From positions 372,001 to 436,000 of the forward strand of contig NZ_BLIV01000001.1 of assembly GCF_009811755.1 (NCBI RefSeq): 64,000 nucleotides of DNA, given 5' to 3'. The notes beneath the pieces were generated by a model, which did no database searches, was not told the origin of the DNA, and worked only from the letters and a program-made list of their open reading frames with translations. Numbering within the stretch: the stretch's first letter is position 1; the number at the start of each line of letters is the position of its first letter. Below, in pieces: positions 40,174 through 50,001 of this stretch. Both the position numbers and the translations under genes were made by a program. The DNA is from Roseobacter cerasinus (GTDB lineage: Bacteria > Pseudomonadota > Alphaproteobacteria > Rhodobacterales > Rhodobacteraceae).

Positions 40174-41601
40174 TCAGACAGGTGTGCGCTCTGATTGCGT
40201 AAGTTGTGGTGCAACCGTCAGAGTTCCATCGCCCTTCGGAAGGCATATCAGAAACCGCGTGCCCTCGGGCCCGGTTGAGGCGAGCTGGAGTGTTCCGCCA
40301 TGACCCCGGATCAACTCCGCCGAAATCGCCAGGCCCAACCCTGTGCCCCCTTTACGCGCGCCACCCTGAAAAGGCGTGAAGAGATGCTCCTGAGCTTTGG
40401 GTGGCAGGCCGGGGCCGGTGTCCGTGACTTCAATCCACCACGCGCTGTCATCTTCGCGTCCACCGACGCTGATCTCTCCAGGACGCGCCGCGGCGATCAG
40501 CGCCTGCCGGGCGTTGCGCAGCAAATTGGCCAACACACGGTAGAGCTGCTCCGGATCAGCGCGCACGGTCATGGCAAAGGGCACGGCACAGGCAAAGCTC
40601 ACGTCCGCCTCTCCGATGGCAAGGCGCTCACTCTCGATCACCTCTTCCACCAGATCGGCTAATGGCAGCACAGTCAGCGTCGGGCTTGGCTCCTCCGCCT
40701 TGCCGAAGGCCAGCGTGCTCTCACACAAATGGACCGCGCGGGTGATGCTGCCAACAAGCTTTGGCGCCATGCGTTTGACCGCCGGGTCCTCGCTCATCTC
40801 AATACGATCGGTAAAGAGCTGGGCCGTGGTCAGAATATTGCGCAAATCATGACTGACCTTGCTCACAGCACTGCCGAGCTGGGCGAGCCGGTCCTTCTGG
40901 CGTAACGCCTGGGTAAGGTCCGTTTCCAGCGTCTGAAGCGCCTCTTCCGCTTCGCGCAGCTCGGTCACGCCGGCCGAAGGCGTGATGATCCGCCGGGCAT
41001 CCTCCGGGGCTGCGGCATAGTTCTGCATGTGCCCCACCACAGCCTTGATCGGCTTCAGCAGCAAGGCCCGCATGGCCACAAACAACAGTGAGGCGGTGAC
41101 AATCGAAATCACTGCAGAGAGGATCAGAATACGAATGCCATAGTCGATCATGGCCATACGCAGTGGCGCCGTCTCCATCGTGATCTCGATCAGCAGGCCT
41201 GCGTCGCGCACCGGGGCGCCGATCACCCGGATCACCTCATTCTCGGGCGAGACAAAGCGGGTCAGCGCGTCGCGGATCAGCAGGATAGCCGAGTTGTCGC
41301 GCATGTCATAGGTCTGCGAGATCGGCTGCGGCAGGTCAGAGGCAAGCATCAGTTGGCGCACCTGATCGCGGCGCAGTACGACGTTGAAAACGCCTGCATT
41401 CTCCAGCAGCTCCGCCTCCAGTTCCCGGTCGATCATATCATCTGCCAGCAAAGCCAGCGACGCGATCTGCGCCCGCTCCAGCCGGTTCATCATATAGTCT
41501 TCGCGAAACCGAGCGATGGAGGGTACAAAGATCAGGATTTCCGCGATCATCACGAAGATGATCGTCAAAACTATCAGCCGGCCTGAGAGCGAGTTGAACA
41601 T
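40174..41601 (-). CDS. Sensor histidine kinase
   Basis: 475 residues. Two transmembrane helices at about 7-29 and 155-178 enclose a periplasmic sensor region. A HAMP-like linker and a coiled coil follow. The phospho-acceptor His251 is in SKVSHDLRN, and the ATPase has NLLRNARQAL (N box), TDTGPGLPP (G1) and GGTGLGLAIS (G2). No response-regulator gene is adjacent, which leaves the partner unknown. It ends the leftward operon behind the oxidoreductase. Confidence 0.87.
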   Translation of the reverse strand: MFNSLSGRLIVLTIIFVMIAEILIFVPSIARFREDYMMNRLERAQIASLALLADDMIDRELEAELLENAGVFNVVLRRDQVRQLMLASDLPQPISQTYDMRDNSAILLIRDALTRFVSPENEVIRVIGAPVRDAGLLIEITMETAPLRMAMIDYGIRILILSAVISIVTASLLFVAMRALLLKPIKAVVGHMQNYAAAPEDARRIITPSAGVTELREAEEALQTLETDLTQALRQKDRLAQLGSAVSKVSHDLRNILTTAQLFTDRIEMSEDPAVKRMAPKLVGSITRAVHLCESTLAFGKAEEPSPTLTVLPLADLVEEVIESERLAIGEADVSFACAVPFAMTVRADPEQLYRVLANLLRNARQALIAAARPGEISVGGREDDSAWWIEVTDTGPGLPPKAQEHLFTPFQGGARKGGTGLGLAISAELIRGHGGTLQLASTGPEGTRFLICLPKGDGTLTVAPQLTQSERTPV

Positions 41602-41613
41602 GAGATCAGCGTT

Positions 41614-43032
41614 TCACGGGACAAAGCGTTGGACAAGCCCCACAACGCGCTTGACCATGGGGCTGTCGAAGAGCCGCGGGCTAAAATAAGCGCCAGCCGC
41701 GCGTTTGTTGACCTCACCGATTGTGGGATACGGGGCCACCATGGCGGCAATCTGGCTCATCTTCATCTTGTTGGCCAGTGCAAGCGCCCAGAGGTTGATC
41801 AGCTCGCCCGCCTGATAGCCGACAATCGACGCGCCGACGGGGCGGCCCTTGACCACCATCACCTTGATAAAGCCCTTGGTCTTGCGTTCGGCAATGGCGC
41901 GGTCGTTATGCGTGTAGTGGAACCGCACAACCTCCAACGCGTCGCCGTGAACCGTGCGCGCCTGATCTTCGGTCAGGCCGACCTGAGCAAGCTCCGGGTC
42001 CGTATAGGTCGCCCATGGGATATGGGCCGTCTTGGCCTTTGATGGCAGCGCAAAGAGCATCGAGCGGATGATAACGCCTGCGTGATATCCGGCGACATGG
42101 GTGAATTGCAACCCGCCCGCCACGTCGCCAATGGCATAGACACGGCGGTTGGTGGTGCGCAGGCCGTCATCGACCTTGATGCCTGTGCGCGTGGTCTCGA
42201 CCCCCGCAGACTCCAGGTTCAACTTGGCGGTGTTGGTCTTGCGTCCAACTGCCATCAGCAAATGCGTTCCTTTGATCGACCGGCCATCCTCGGTCAGCAC
42301 CTCGATGGCTCCGGCAGCGCCCCTGATCTGCGACGCCTTGGCCTCTTCTTCGATGACAACACCCTCATCGCGCAGGCTCGTCAGCACCACCTCAGCCAGC
42401 TCCGGGTCATCCTTGCCGAGCGCCTTGGCGCCTTCGATCACGGTGACCTTGCTGCCCAGACGGATGTGCGCCTGCGCCATCTCCATACCAATGGGTCCAC
42501 CGCCGATGATCAGCAGATGTTCGGGCGGCTCCCGCAGGTCAAATAGCGTCTCGTTGGTCTCATAAGGTACGCTGTCGAGGCCCGGGATCGGTGGTATCAG
42601 AGGGGAAGACCCGGTTGCGACGACAATCCGGCGCGCGGTGATGACAATCTCACCCGCCTGCACTTCGGTGGGCGAGATGAAGTGGCCAAATTCCCGAATG
42701 ACCTGCACGCCCAGCCCCTCGAACCGCTCCTGGCTGTCGACCGGTTCAATCTGGGCAATCACATTCGCCACATGGTCCTTCGCGGCAGCATAGTCCGCAG
42801 CACCAGGCGCATCAGCAACCCCATATTGCGCCGAATGACGCTGCGCATAAGCAGCCTTGCCGCTGGCGATCAAGGCTTTGGAGGGCACACAGCCGTAGTT
42901 CAGGCAGTCGCCGCCCATCTTGTGGCCTTCGAGCAGAACCACTTCGGCCCCCATTTGAACCGCGCCCGCCGCCACGGACAACCCGCCGGAGCCAGCGCCG
43001 ATGACCAGCACATCCGTCTTCATCCGCGTCAT
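41614..43032 (-). CDS. FAD-dependent disulphide oxidoreductase (mercuric reductase/lipoamide dehydrogenase-like)
   Basis: 472 residues. FAD motif VIGAGSGGLSVA, redox pair Cys43-Cys48 (CLNYGCVPSKAL), NAD motif IIGGGPIGMEMAQA and FAD motif YAIGDVAGG. The C-terminal helix has VAPYPTIGEVNKR, where lipoamide dehydrogenases have the HAHPT His-Glu pair; the His is replaced by Pro/Tyr context, so this is the mercuric-reductase-like group of uncertain substrate. It has no N-terminal HMA domain. It starts 3 bp after the VTT gene. Confidence 0.82.
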   Translation of the reverse strand: MTRMKTDVLVIGAGSGGLSVAAGAVQMGAEVVLLEGHKMGGDCLNYGCVPSKALIASGKAAYAQRHSAQYGVADAPGAADYAAAKDHVANVIAQIEPVDSQERFEGLGVQVIREFGHFISPTEVQAGEIVITARRIVVATGSSPLIPPIPGLDSVPYETNETLFDLREPPEHLLIIGGGPIGMEMAQAHIRLGSKVTVIEGAKALGKDDPELAEVVLTSLRDEGVVIEEEAKASQIRGAAGAIEVLTEDGRSIKGTHLLMAVGRKTNTAKLNLESAGVETTRTGIKVDDGLRTTNRRVYAIGDVAGGLQFTHVAGYHAGVIIRSMLFALPSKAKTAHIPWATYTDPELAQVGLTEDQARTVHGDALEVVRFHYTHNDRAIAERKTKGFIKVMVVKGRPVGASIVGYQAGELINLWALALANKMKMSQIAAMVAPYPTIGEVNKRAAGAYFSPRLFDSPMVKRVVGLVQRFVP

Positions 43033-43035
43033 GGT

Positions 43036-43791
43036 TCAGAGCCCCTTCTTACCGGTGATCGCCTTGATCACCACCGGAAGGACCGACAGAAGGCAGAGGC
43101 CCAGAATCGGAAGCAGGATGTGTGGTTCAAAGATAATCCCCAGATCAGGGCTTTCGCCGCGCTCAAACACAGTGCCCAGCCCGGAGCCGACCGAGGAATA
43201 GACCAGAGAGCCGGGGATGATGCCCAGAAAGGTCGAGACGACATAGCGGTAGACTGGCACGGCGAGGAAGGCAGGCACCAGATTGGCCACGAAAAACGGC
43301 ACCACAGGCACCAGCCGCAGGAAGAACAGCATGGACCATTGGTTCTCGTCGATCCCCTCCTTGATCTTGCGCACGGTGCCTTGCGAGGCATCCATGCGCG
43401 CCTTGAGCTTCTCACCCAGCCCGTGTCGGGCCGCCAGAAAAATCACAGTTGCGCCGATGGTGGCCGCCATCACGCTCAGCGCCGACCCACCGAATGTCCC
43501 AAAGAGAAAACCGCCCGTCAGCGTGGCCACCAACGCACCGGGCAGCGAAAAGGCTACGATCACGATGTAAGCGGCCAGGAAGACCAGGACAGTGCCGATG
43601 AAATTCGCATCACGAAAGGCGATAAGTGCTTCGCGATTGTCCCGCAGCGCATCGAAACTGAGATAGTCGCGCAGAGTGAAGGCACCAATTCCCGCAACGC
43701 AGAGGATCAGGATCAGCGGTAGATGCCGCATCAGGCCCGATTTGGGCGCCGGTTCGTCCCCGGATTTCGGCTGGTCTGTCATATCCGACAT
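43036..43791 (-). CDS. TVP38/TMEM64 (VTT/DedA-type) membrane protein
   Basis: 251 residues with about six hydrophobic segments and the VTT core: FSLPGALVATLTGGFLFG, followed by the acidic/arginine loop NQWSMLFFLRLVPVVPFF and IIPGSLVYSSVGSG. VTT proteins are thought to move lipids or protons across the inner membrane. A Pro-rich cytoplasmic leader opens the protein. First gene of the leftward operon with the oxidoreductase and histidine kinase. Confidence 0.82.
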   Translation of the reverse strand: MSDMTDQPKSGDEPAPKSGLMRHLPLILILCVAGIGAFTLRDYLSFDALRDNREALIAFRDANFIGTVLVFLAAYIVIVAFSLPGALVATLTGGFLFGTFGGSALSVMAATIGATVIFLAARHGLGEKLKARMDASQGTVRKIKEGIDENQWSMLFFLRLVPVVPFFVANLVPAFLAVPVYRYVVSTFLGIIPGSLVYSSVGSGLGTVFERGESPDLGIIFEPHILLPILGLCLLSVLPVVIKAITGKKGL

Positions 43792-44103
43792 GTGACTGTC
43801 CTCTCAGAGCGCGTGTTTCAACTTACTAGGTAGATGACGGTTTCCCTGCGTCAGCGATAGCCCCATCACGGGCGCTTGATCTGGCGTGACGGTTTTCGCG
43901 ATCCAGACCGCCCCGACCCCACGTAACTGAAACAAGTTGACGCGCACTTACGGTGTGCTGCGCGAAAATATTGCAATATCAGGCCAGATTGGCCTCTGCA
44001 GGGTTTGACTTGGGCCGCAGACCGCTTTAGAGCACGGGCTTCGAATGACACCGGGGGCCGATGCGATTCCGCGCCGCTGGACAGCAGACATGGAGACGGA
44101 GCG
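43792..44103. other. Divergent spacer between the VTT gene and rpmH
   Basis: About 312 bp containing the promoters of two divergent operons. I see no palindrome strong enough to name and no gene. TTGACG near 43937 and TTGACT near 44006 are possible -35 elements for rpmH, but no convincing -10 partner stands out. Confidence 0.4.
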
Positions 44104-44238
44104 ATGAAGCGCACCTATCAACCTTCCAACCTCGTGCGCAAACGGCGCCACGGTTTCCGCGCGCGCATGGCCACCAAAGCGGGCCGCAAGATCATCAACG
44201 CGCGCCGCGCCCAGGGCCGGAAGTCGCTGAGCGCGTAA
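44104..44238 (+). CDS. rpmH: 50S ribosomal protein L34
   Basis: 44 residues, the standard length: [18 protein letters not shown], then [21 protein letters not shown] small basic protein of the large subunit. The longer frame upstream is not coding. First gene of the conserved rpmH-rnpA-yidD set. Confidence 0.97.
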   Translation: MKRTYQPSNLVRKRRHGFRARMATKAGRKIINARRAQGRKSLSA

Positions 44239-44265
44239 ATCGCGCCTTTGGACCGGTCAACTGAT

Positions 44266-44679
44266 ATGACGCCGCCGCAAGCCGCATCGCCCCGGGTCTT
44301 GGACACGCGCGATGCACTTGCGGCGGCGTCGTCTCGTTTGCAGGTCTTGAAAAAGCGCGCGGATTTTCAGCGCGCGTCGCGGGCCATGCGCGTCGCTATG
44401 CCCGGTTTCGTCTTGCAACTGCGCGTCAGAGCGGGTGATGAGGCGACAGGCATCCGCGTGGGCTATACCTGCTCCAAAAAAGTTGGCAATGCCGTCGCGC
44501 GCAACCGCGCCAAACGTCGTTTGCGCGAAGCCGCACGGCTCGTGCTGGCTCACCATGGGCGTGACGGCCTTGACTATGTTCTGATTGGGCGACGCGATCA
44601 GACGGCCGCCCTGCCCTTCAGCCAGCTCACCGCTGACCTGAAAACTGCAATCGATCGGTTGCACGCACGTCTGAGATGA
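44266..44679 (+). CDS. rnpA: Ribonuclease P protein component
   Basis: 137 residues from the ATG at 44266; a TTG at 44248 is in frame. The core [22 protein letters not shown] contains the RNR motif that contacts P RNA, preceded by a basic beta sheet. It helps mature the 5' end of tRNAs. The stop overlaps yidD (ATGA), and L34 lies 27 bp upstream. Confidence 0.95.
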   Translation: MTPPQAASPRVLDTRDALAAASSRLQVLKKRADFQRASRAMRVAMPGFVLQLRVRAGDEATGIRVGYTCSKKVGNAVARNRAKRRLREAARLVLAHHGRDGLDYVLIGRRDQTAALPFSQLTADLKTAIDRLHARLR

Positions 44680-44918
44680 GCCCACTTGCACATCTCTTCG
44701 CCCTCCCCATCCGTGCGTATCGGCTACTCTTGAGCCCTTGGGTGGGTCACAACTGCCGATACCAACCCACCTGCAGCGCCTATGCGCTGGAAGCTTTGGC
44801 CACACACGGGGCCCTGAAGGGGGCATGGCTGACCATCCGGCGCATCGGGCGCTGCCACCCCTGGGGCAACAGCGGCTATGACCCGGTGCCGGAGCGGCAC
44901 TCCGATCATGGCGATTAG
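44676..44918 (+). CDS. yidD: Membrane protein insertion efficiency factor
   Basis: 80 residues with the family core [14 protein letters not shown] and [17 protein letters not shown]. An inner-membrane-associated factor that aids YidC-dependent insertion. The gene overlaps rnpA and its stop overlaps the convergent DUF3833 gene. yidC itself lies about 3.2 kb downstream with three genes inserted between. Confidence 0.95.
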   Translation: MSPLAHLFALPIRAYRLLLSPWVGHNCRYQPTCSAYALEALATHGALKGAWLTIRRIGRCHPWGNSGYDPVPERHSDHGD

Positions 44919-45445
44919 CGCTGCTTCTCGAAGGTGATGATGACCTCGCCGATGTCGACGCCAAATCGCTTCATATAGGCGCGGTTCAGGATCCGATCCT
45001 CGGACAACAGCCACATCCAATCATCAAACGTGACGCGCAGAGTGCCATCGGGCACCGGCAAGTCGATTTCATATGTCCAGTTGAACGTATCGCCCCGCTC
45101 TTCCCCGGTAGCCTCGCCAATCACACCGGGTGCGGTGCCACGCCAGGTCTCAGCTCCGGTCTTTTGCAACGTCCATATCCGTTGCTCGGGACTGCCGTCT
45201 TCGTAAACGAAGTCTTCCACCAGCCGCAGTTTCTCACCATCCCACGTGCCGTAGATGTCCACGTCAAAGCGCCGCCGCACGGCGCCAAACACGTCCTGGA
45301 ACTGCCCAAACGCAACCACGCGCCCGTCAAAGAACTCTTCGAGGTTCAGCTCCAAGGGCGAGAGGGGTTCATCCTCCAGCGACGGCTTGCCCACGCAGCC
45401 CGCAAGCAGAAAACCACAAAAGAGAATAGAAAACCTGCGGATCAT
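44915..45445 (-). CDS. DUF3833-family lipoprotein
   Basis: 176 residues from the ATG at 45445. Lipobox LLAGC gives Cys16. The rest is a beta-rich DUF3833 domain with [28 protein letters not shown] and [18 protein letters not shown]. It is probably an outer-membrane or periplasmic lipid-binding lipoprotein. It is leftward and convergent with yidD, so not part of that operon. Confidence 0.8.
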   Translation of the reverse strand: MIRRFSILFCGFLLAGCVGKPSLEDEPLSPLELNLEEFFDGRVVAFGQFQDVFGAVRRRFDVDIYGTWDGEKLRLVEDFVYEDGSPEQRIWTLQKTGAETWRGTAPGVIGEATGEERGDTFNWTYEIDLPVPDGTLRVTFDDWMWLLSEDRILNRAYMKRFGVDIGEVIITFEKQR

Positions 45446-45541
45446 GACGCTCTCCCCATATAGTCTGACTACGTCTCGCGCCCGCTTTTGGTTCAGCCGC
45501 ATTGGCGGTATAGAGGCGCAAACTCAACCCGGGATGCCCCC

Positions 45542-46366
45542 ATGTTCGACACAGCTGACGATATCCATCCGCTCTTTGCCGGTGCGCCATCCACAACCGA
45601 ATTCAAGAAACTGCGCAAACGCATCGTGCGCGCGGCGCGCGAAGCCATTGATCAATACCGCATGATAGACGCCGGCGCCCGCTGGCTGGTGTGCCTCTCA
45701 GGCGGCAAGGACAGCTATACCCTGCTCGCGGTGCTCTATGAGCTGAAATGGCGCGGGCTCCTGCCGGTTGACCTGCTTGCCTGCAATCTCGACCAAGGGC
45801 AGCCGGGCTTTCCCGCCACCGTTCTGCCTGAATTTCTTGAGAAGATGGGGGTGCCGCATCGGATCGAGTATCAGGACACCTACTCCATCGTCATTGACAA
45901 GATCCCCCAGGGCCGCACATTTTGCGCGCTCTGTTCGCGCCTGCGTCGCGGGCACCTCTACCGGATCGCACGCGAGGAAGGTTGTAGCGCCGTTGTTCTT
46001 GGCCATCACCGCGACGACATACTGGAGACTTTTTTCATGAACCTGTTTCACGGTGGCCGCCTTGCGACCATGCCGCCGAAACTGGTGAACGAAGAGGGCG
46101 ACCTGTTCCTGTACCGTCCCCTCGCTCATGTGGCCGAGATCGATTGTGAGAGGTTTTCCAAAGCGATGAACTATCCCATCATCCCCTGTGATCTCTGCGG
46201 CAGTCAGGACGGGTTGCAACGCCAGCAGGTCAAGGCGATCCTTGATGGCTGGGAGAGAAACAGCCCCGGGCGCCGCCAGGTCATGTTTCGCGCACTGATG
46301 AACGCACGCCCCTCACACCTGCTTGACCCGAAACTTTTCGACTTTCAGGGGCTGGGACTAAAATAG
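45542..46366 (+). CDS. ttcA: tRNA 2-thiocytidine synthetase
   Basis: 274 residues from the ATG at 45542. PP-loop [10 protein letters not shown] near residue 54, two cluster-binding pairs C-x2-C ([15 protein letters not shown] and PCDLCGSQ) and [15 protein letters not shown]. TtcA uses an Fe-S cluster and ATP to thiolate C32 of some tRNAs. The N-terminal 18 residues of the longer frame are not typical, so I start at MFDTADD. Confidence 0.93.
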   Translation: MFDTADDIHPLFAGAPSTTEFKKLRKRIVRAAREAIDQYRMIDAGARWLVCLSGGKDSYTLLAVLYELKWRGLLPVDLLACNLDQGQPGFPATVLPEFLEKMGVPHRIEYQDTYSIVIDKIPQGRTFCALCSRLRRGHLYRIAREEGCSAVVLGHHRDDILETFFMNLFHGGRLATMPPKLVNEEGDLFLYRPLAHVAEIDCERFSKAMNYPIIPCDLCGSQDGLQRQQVKAILDGWERNSPGRRQVMFRALMNARPSHLLDPKLFDFQGLGLK

Positions 46367-46471
46367 GAACATTTTAAGAGAATCGTCCTAAGTTAAGCGG
46401 ATCGACGTTAACGGGCAGGTCACAGCTGCCGCAGTAACGTGGCACAGGCGCGGCATCTGAAAGGACACAAT

Positions 46472-48016
46472 ATGGCAGGGTTATTTGGCAAAATGATTGC
46501 GCGCATGCGGCGTGCTCTGGCCAATGTCTTAACCCGACCTGCAGCCCTTGCCTGCTTGCCAGCCCTCTCTCTCGCCGTCTACCTTATTGGCGGTGACTTG
46601 GCCCTGGTTGCCGCTGCTGTTGCGATGCCCGTCCTTTATCTTTTGACCATCGGGGCCGGGCAGCCTGCTGCATCGGACTCAATGACGCTGCGCAATGGCC
46701 TGACCGACAGTGCCGCTTTTGGCGGGCTTGTTGCCGAGCGCTTCAAGCAAGCGCGGGAGGGGTCCCGTTCTTCTGCCATCTTCAAAATTGAAATCGACGA
46801 TGCGACGGAGTTTGCAGACCGATTTGGCCAGGCCGCAACCGACACAATTGTTGCGCGGGTGGGCGAGCGTGTCTTTTCAGCACTGCGCGAGGGCGACGCG
46901 GTCGCACAAACCGGCGACCACAGGTTTACTGCCTGCCTGAAACCGGTGCAGCAGCTTGATCTTGAGCTTTGCATTCAGCTTGCAGGACGTCTCCAAGCCG
47001 CCATTGAAGAACCGATATCCATCGATGGAACATCTGTCTATTTGACCAGTTCCGTGGGGTTTTGCCAGCACGCTCACGTGATCAACCAGTCTCCCCGGGC
47101 CTGGATGGAGGCGGCGCGGACAGCGCTGCGCGAGGCGCAAGCACATGGCCCCAACGGCATTCGCGCCTATTCCAGCGAAATGAAACAGCGCACGGAAACG
47201 CGTGCAGAATTGCGGCAGGAAGTCGCAAATGCCTTGGAAAGCGGCCAGATCCGGCCCTGGTTCCAGCCGCAGATTTCGACAGACACCGGGCTCGTGACAG
47301 GTTTTGAGGCCCTCGCGCGCTGGGACCACCCCGAGCGCGGCATGATCTCTCCAGCCGACTTTCTGCCCGCAATCGAGCAGGCCGATATGCTGGAACGGCT
47401 GGCCGAGGTCATGATGCATCATGCTTTTGCCGCTGTGAAGGCATGGGATGAGGCTGGCGTGAACGTGCCCCAGGTCGGTGTGAACTTTGCAGGGCCGGAG
47501 TTGAAAAACCCGCGCCTCATTGAAAAGGTGAAATGGGAGCTTGACCGGTTCGGCCTCACATCTGAGCGGCTCGCGGTCGAAGTGCTTGAAACCGTGGTCG
47601 CACGGGCGCCCGACGACATCATCACGCGCAACATCAATGCGCTTGGAGAGCTTGGCTGCCGCATCGATCTCGATGATTTCGGAACAGGCCATGCCTCGAT
47701 TGCCTCAATCCGTCGGTTTTCGGTGAGCCGCATTAAGATTGATCGCTCCTTTGTCCTCAAAGCTGACCGGGATCCGGACCAGCAGCGCATGATCAGCGCC
47801 ATTCTGACCATGGCCGAACGCCTTGGTGTCGAGACCCTTGCCGAAGGGGTTGAAACTGTCGGGGAACATGCGCTCCTGGCGCAGCTGGGGTGCGATCATG
47901 TCCAGGGGTTTGGCATTGCCAAACCGATGCCGCTGGAGGATACATTTGAGTGGATCGCACAGCACACGTCCAAGCTGCAGGATGTTCCGCGCATCCTCGG
48001 CAACCGCACCGGCTGA
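46472..48016 (+). CDS. Membrane protein with degenerate GGDEF and intact EAL domain
   Basis: 514 residues from the ATG at 46472, which has AAAGGA 7 bp upstream. Two N-terminal helices at about 25-65. The GGDEF region reads VAQTGDHRF where GGDEF is expected, so it should not make cyclic di-GMP. The EAL domain keeps GFEALARWDHPERG, the ligand Glu in AVEVLETV, and DDFGTGHAS, with a terminal GFGIAKPMP. I expect a cyclic di-GMP phosphodiesterase, perhaps with an allosteric GGDEF remnant. Confidence 0.85.
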   Translation: MAGLFGKMIARMRRALANVLTRPAALACLPALSLAVYLIGGDLALVAAAVAMPVLYLLTIGAGQPAASDSMTLRNGLTDSAAFGGLVAERFKQAREGSRSSAIFKIEIDDATEFADRFGQAATDTIVARVGERVFSALREGDAVAQTGDHRFTACLKPVQQLDLELCIQLAGRLQAAIEEPISIDGTSVYLTSSVGFCQHAHVINQSPRAWMEAARTALREAQAHGPNGIRAYSSEMKQRTETRAELRQEVANALESGQIRPWFQPQISTDTGLVTGFEALARWDHPERGMISPADFLPAIEQADMLERLAEVMMHHAFAAVKAWDEAGVNVPQVGVNFAGPELKNPRLIEKVKWELDRFGLTSERLAVEVLETVVARAPDDIITRNINALGELGCRIDLDDFGTGHASIASIRRFSVSRIKIDRSFVLKADRDPDQQRMISAILTMAERLGVETLAEGVETVGEHALLAQLGCDHVQGFGIAKPMPLEDTFEWIAQHTSKLQDVPRILGNRTG

Positions 48017-48174
48017 CGTTTCACGCTGGTCTGCATGGGCGCCGCCCCGACCTCAACAGCCTGCTCGTAATGGCCGGGGCGAAATCTCCAAAAGCCCCCG
48101 ATTCCGCTTGACCTTTGGGTCCGCACTCTGTTGAACCCACGCTGATATCAATCAGATCAGGGTGGCTGTCCCAG

Positions 48175-50001
48175 ATGGACGATCAGAACAGAAACCTTAT
48201 TCTTGCAACGGCACTCAGTTTCCTTGTGATCCTGGTGTGGTTCATTCTGTTCCCTCCCCCCGAACCCGACGCGCCACTTGACACGCTCCCACCCGCGCAA
48301 ACGTCGCAAGCCGAAGGTGGTGGCAGCACCGCCACCGTACCTGCCACCACCGGCGACGGGCAAGCCGCGCCAGAAACCGAAACGCGCCCGGATGCATTTG
48401 CCGATGCCCCCCGTATCCCCGTCGCCACAGATCGGGTAACCGGATCAATCTCCCTGCTGGGCGGTCGCATCGACGATCTGTCCCTTAACGACTACCGCGT
48501 TACGCAAGATCCCGAAGCGGAAATCGTGAAAATGCTGTCGCCCGTCGGAACAGCGGACGCTTACTACGCGCTTTACGGCTGGGCCCCCGGCACGGGGATC
48601 GACCCCGCTTCGGTTCCCGGGCCGAACACGCTCTGGACCGTGGCTGAGGGTGAGACGTTGAACGCCAACACATCCGTTGTTCTCACATGGGACAATGGCG
48701 TGGGCCAAACCTTCACCCGCACCATCGCCATCGACGAAGACTATCTCTTCACCATCACCCAATCCGTCGCAAACACCGCTGATGCACCGATCAGCGTCGC
48801 ACCCTATGGTGTTCTGGCACGGCACGGCGAACCCTCGGACCTGAAGAATTTCTTTATCCTTCATGAAGGTGTCGTGGCCATGGCGGATGGCGAGTTGACC
48901 GAAACCGACTGGTCCGACATGCCCGACTTCGAATTCGCCGCGCGCGAGGGCGCACGGGCCGAGGTCACACAGGTGGCCCAGAACGGCTGGATCGGATTTA
49001 CCGACCATTTCTGGATGTCGACGCTCATCCCCGCCCCGGGCAGTGCCTTCAAATCCGTGGCAAAATACGACGAGCGTCGCGATATCTATCAAGCTGAAAC
49101 CGTAATGCCGACCCAGACGGTTGCCCCTGGCACCTCGGTCACGGTGACCAGCCAGCTGTTTGCGGGGGCCAAGGAATGGGAGACCATCCGCAGCTATCAA
49201 AGCGCCGGGGTCGAAGGTTTCATCGACAGCATCGACTGGGGCTGGTTCTTCTTCCTGACAAAACCGATTTTCTGGCTGCTGCACGAACTTAACCTGCTGA
49301 TCGGCAACATGGGCTGGGCCATCATCGGTCTGACGCTGATCATCAAGGCCATCCTGCTGCCGCTTGCCTATAAGTCCTACGTCTCCATGGCGAAGATGAA
49401 AGAGCTTCAGCCCCAGATGGAGAAGCTCAAGGAAGAAGCTGGCGACGACCGCCAGAAGATGCAGCAAGGCATGATGGAGCTCTACAAGCGCGAGAAGGTG
49501 AACCCCGCTGCGGGCTGCCTGCCGATCCTGTTGCAGATCCCGATCTTCTTCTCGCTCTACAAGGTGATTTTCGTCACCATCGAGTTGCGCCACGCGCCGT
49601 TTTTTGGCCCGTTCCAGGACCTCAGCGCGCCTGATCCCACGTCGATCATGAACCTCTTTGGCCTGCTGCCCTTTGACGGGCCGGAACCAACCTCGATCAT
49701 GGCGCTGATCTTCATCGGCATCCTGCCATTGCTGCTTGGCATCTCCATGTGGTTGCAACAAAAGCTCAACCCCGCACCCACGGACCCCACGCAACAGATG
49801 ATCTTTGCCTGGATGCCTTGGGTCTTCATGTTCATGCTGGGCAGCTTTGCCAGCGGGCTGGTGGTCTACTGGATCGCCAACAACACCATCACATTCGGCC
49901 AGCAATACATGATCATGCGGAGTCAGGGCTACAAACCGGATGTCTTTGGAAATATCGTCAGCGGCTTCAAACGTAAATCGACCGAGGACGCCGAGAAGTG
50001 A
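48175..50001 (+). CDS. yidC: Membrane protein insertase
   Basis: 608 residues from the ATG at 48175. N-terminal anchor helix, then the large periplasmic P1 domain of Gram-negative YidC (residues about 60-360), then the conserved five-helix core with LHELNLLIGNMGWAIIG, KMKELQPQMEKLKEEAGDDR and NPAAGCLPILLQIPIFF. It inserts and folds inner-membrane proteins. Its stop overlaps the next GTG. The longer in-frame extension upstream has no matching sequence. Confidence 0.95.
   Translation: MDDQNRNLILATALSFLVILVWFILFPPPEPDAPLDTLPPAQTSQAEGGGSTATVPATTGDGQAAPETETRPDAFADAPRIPVATDRVTGSISLLGGRIDDLSLNDYRVTQDPEAEIVKMLSPVGTADAYYALYGWAPGTGIDPASVPGPNTLWTVAEGETLNANTSVVLTWDNGVGQTFTRTIAIDEDYLFTITQSVANTADAPISVAPYGVLARHGEPSDLKNFFILHEGVVAMADGELTETDWSDMPDFEFAAREGARAEVTQVAQNGWIGFTDHFWMSTLIPAPGSAFKSVAKYDERRDIYQAETVMPTQTVAPGTSVTVTSQLFAGAKEWETIRSYQSAGVEGFIDSIDWGWFFFLTKPIFWLLHELNLLIGNMGWAIIGLTLIIKAILLPLAYKSYVSMAKMKELQPQMEKLKEEAGDDRQKMQQGMMELYKREKVNPAAGCLPILLQIPIFFSLYKVIFVTIELRHAPFFGPFQDLSAPDPTSIMNLFGLLPFDGPEPTSIMALIFIGILPLLLGISMWLQQKLNPAPTDPTQQMIFAWMPWVFMFMLGSFASGLVVYWIANNTITFGQQYMIMRSQGYKPDVFGNIVSGFKRKSTEDAEK

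Noticed and set aside
48445-49905. 486-codon open frame antisense to yidC
   Set aside because: Shadow of yidC, which is certain from its motifs.
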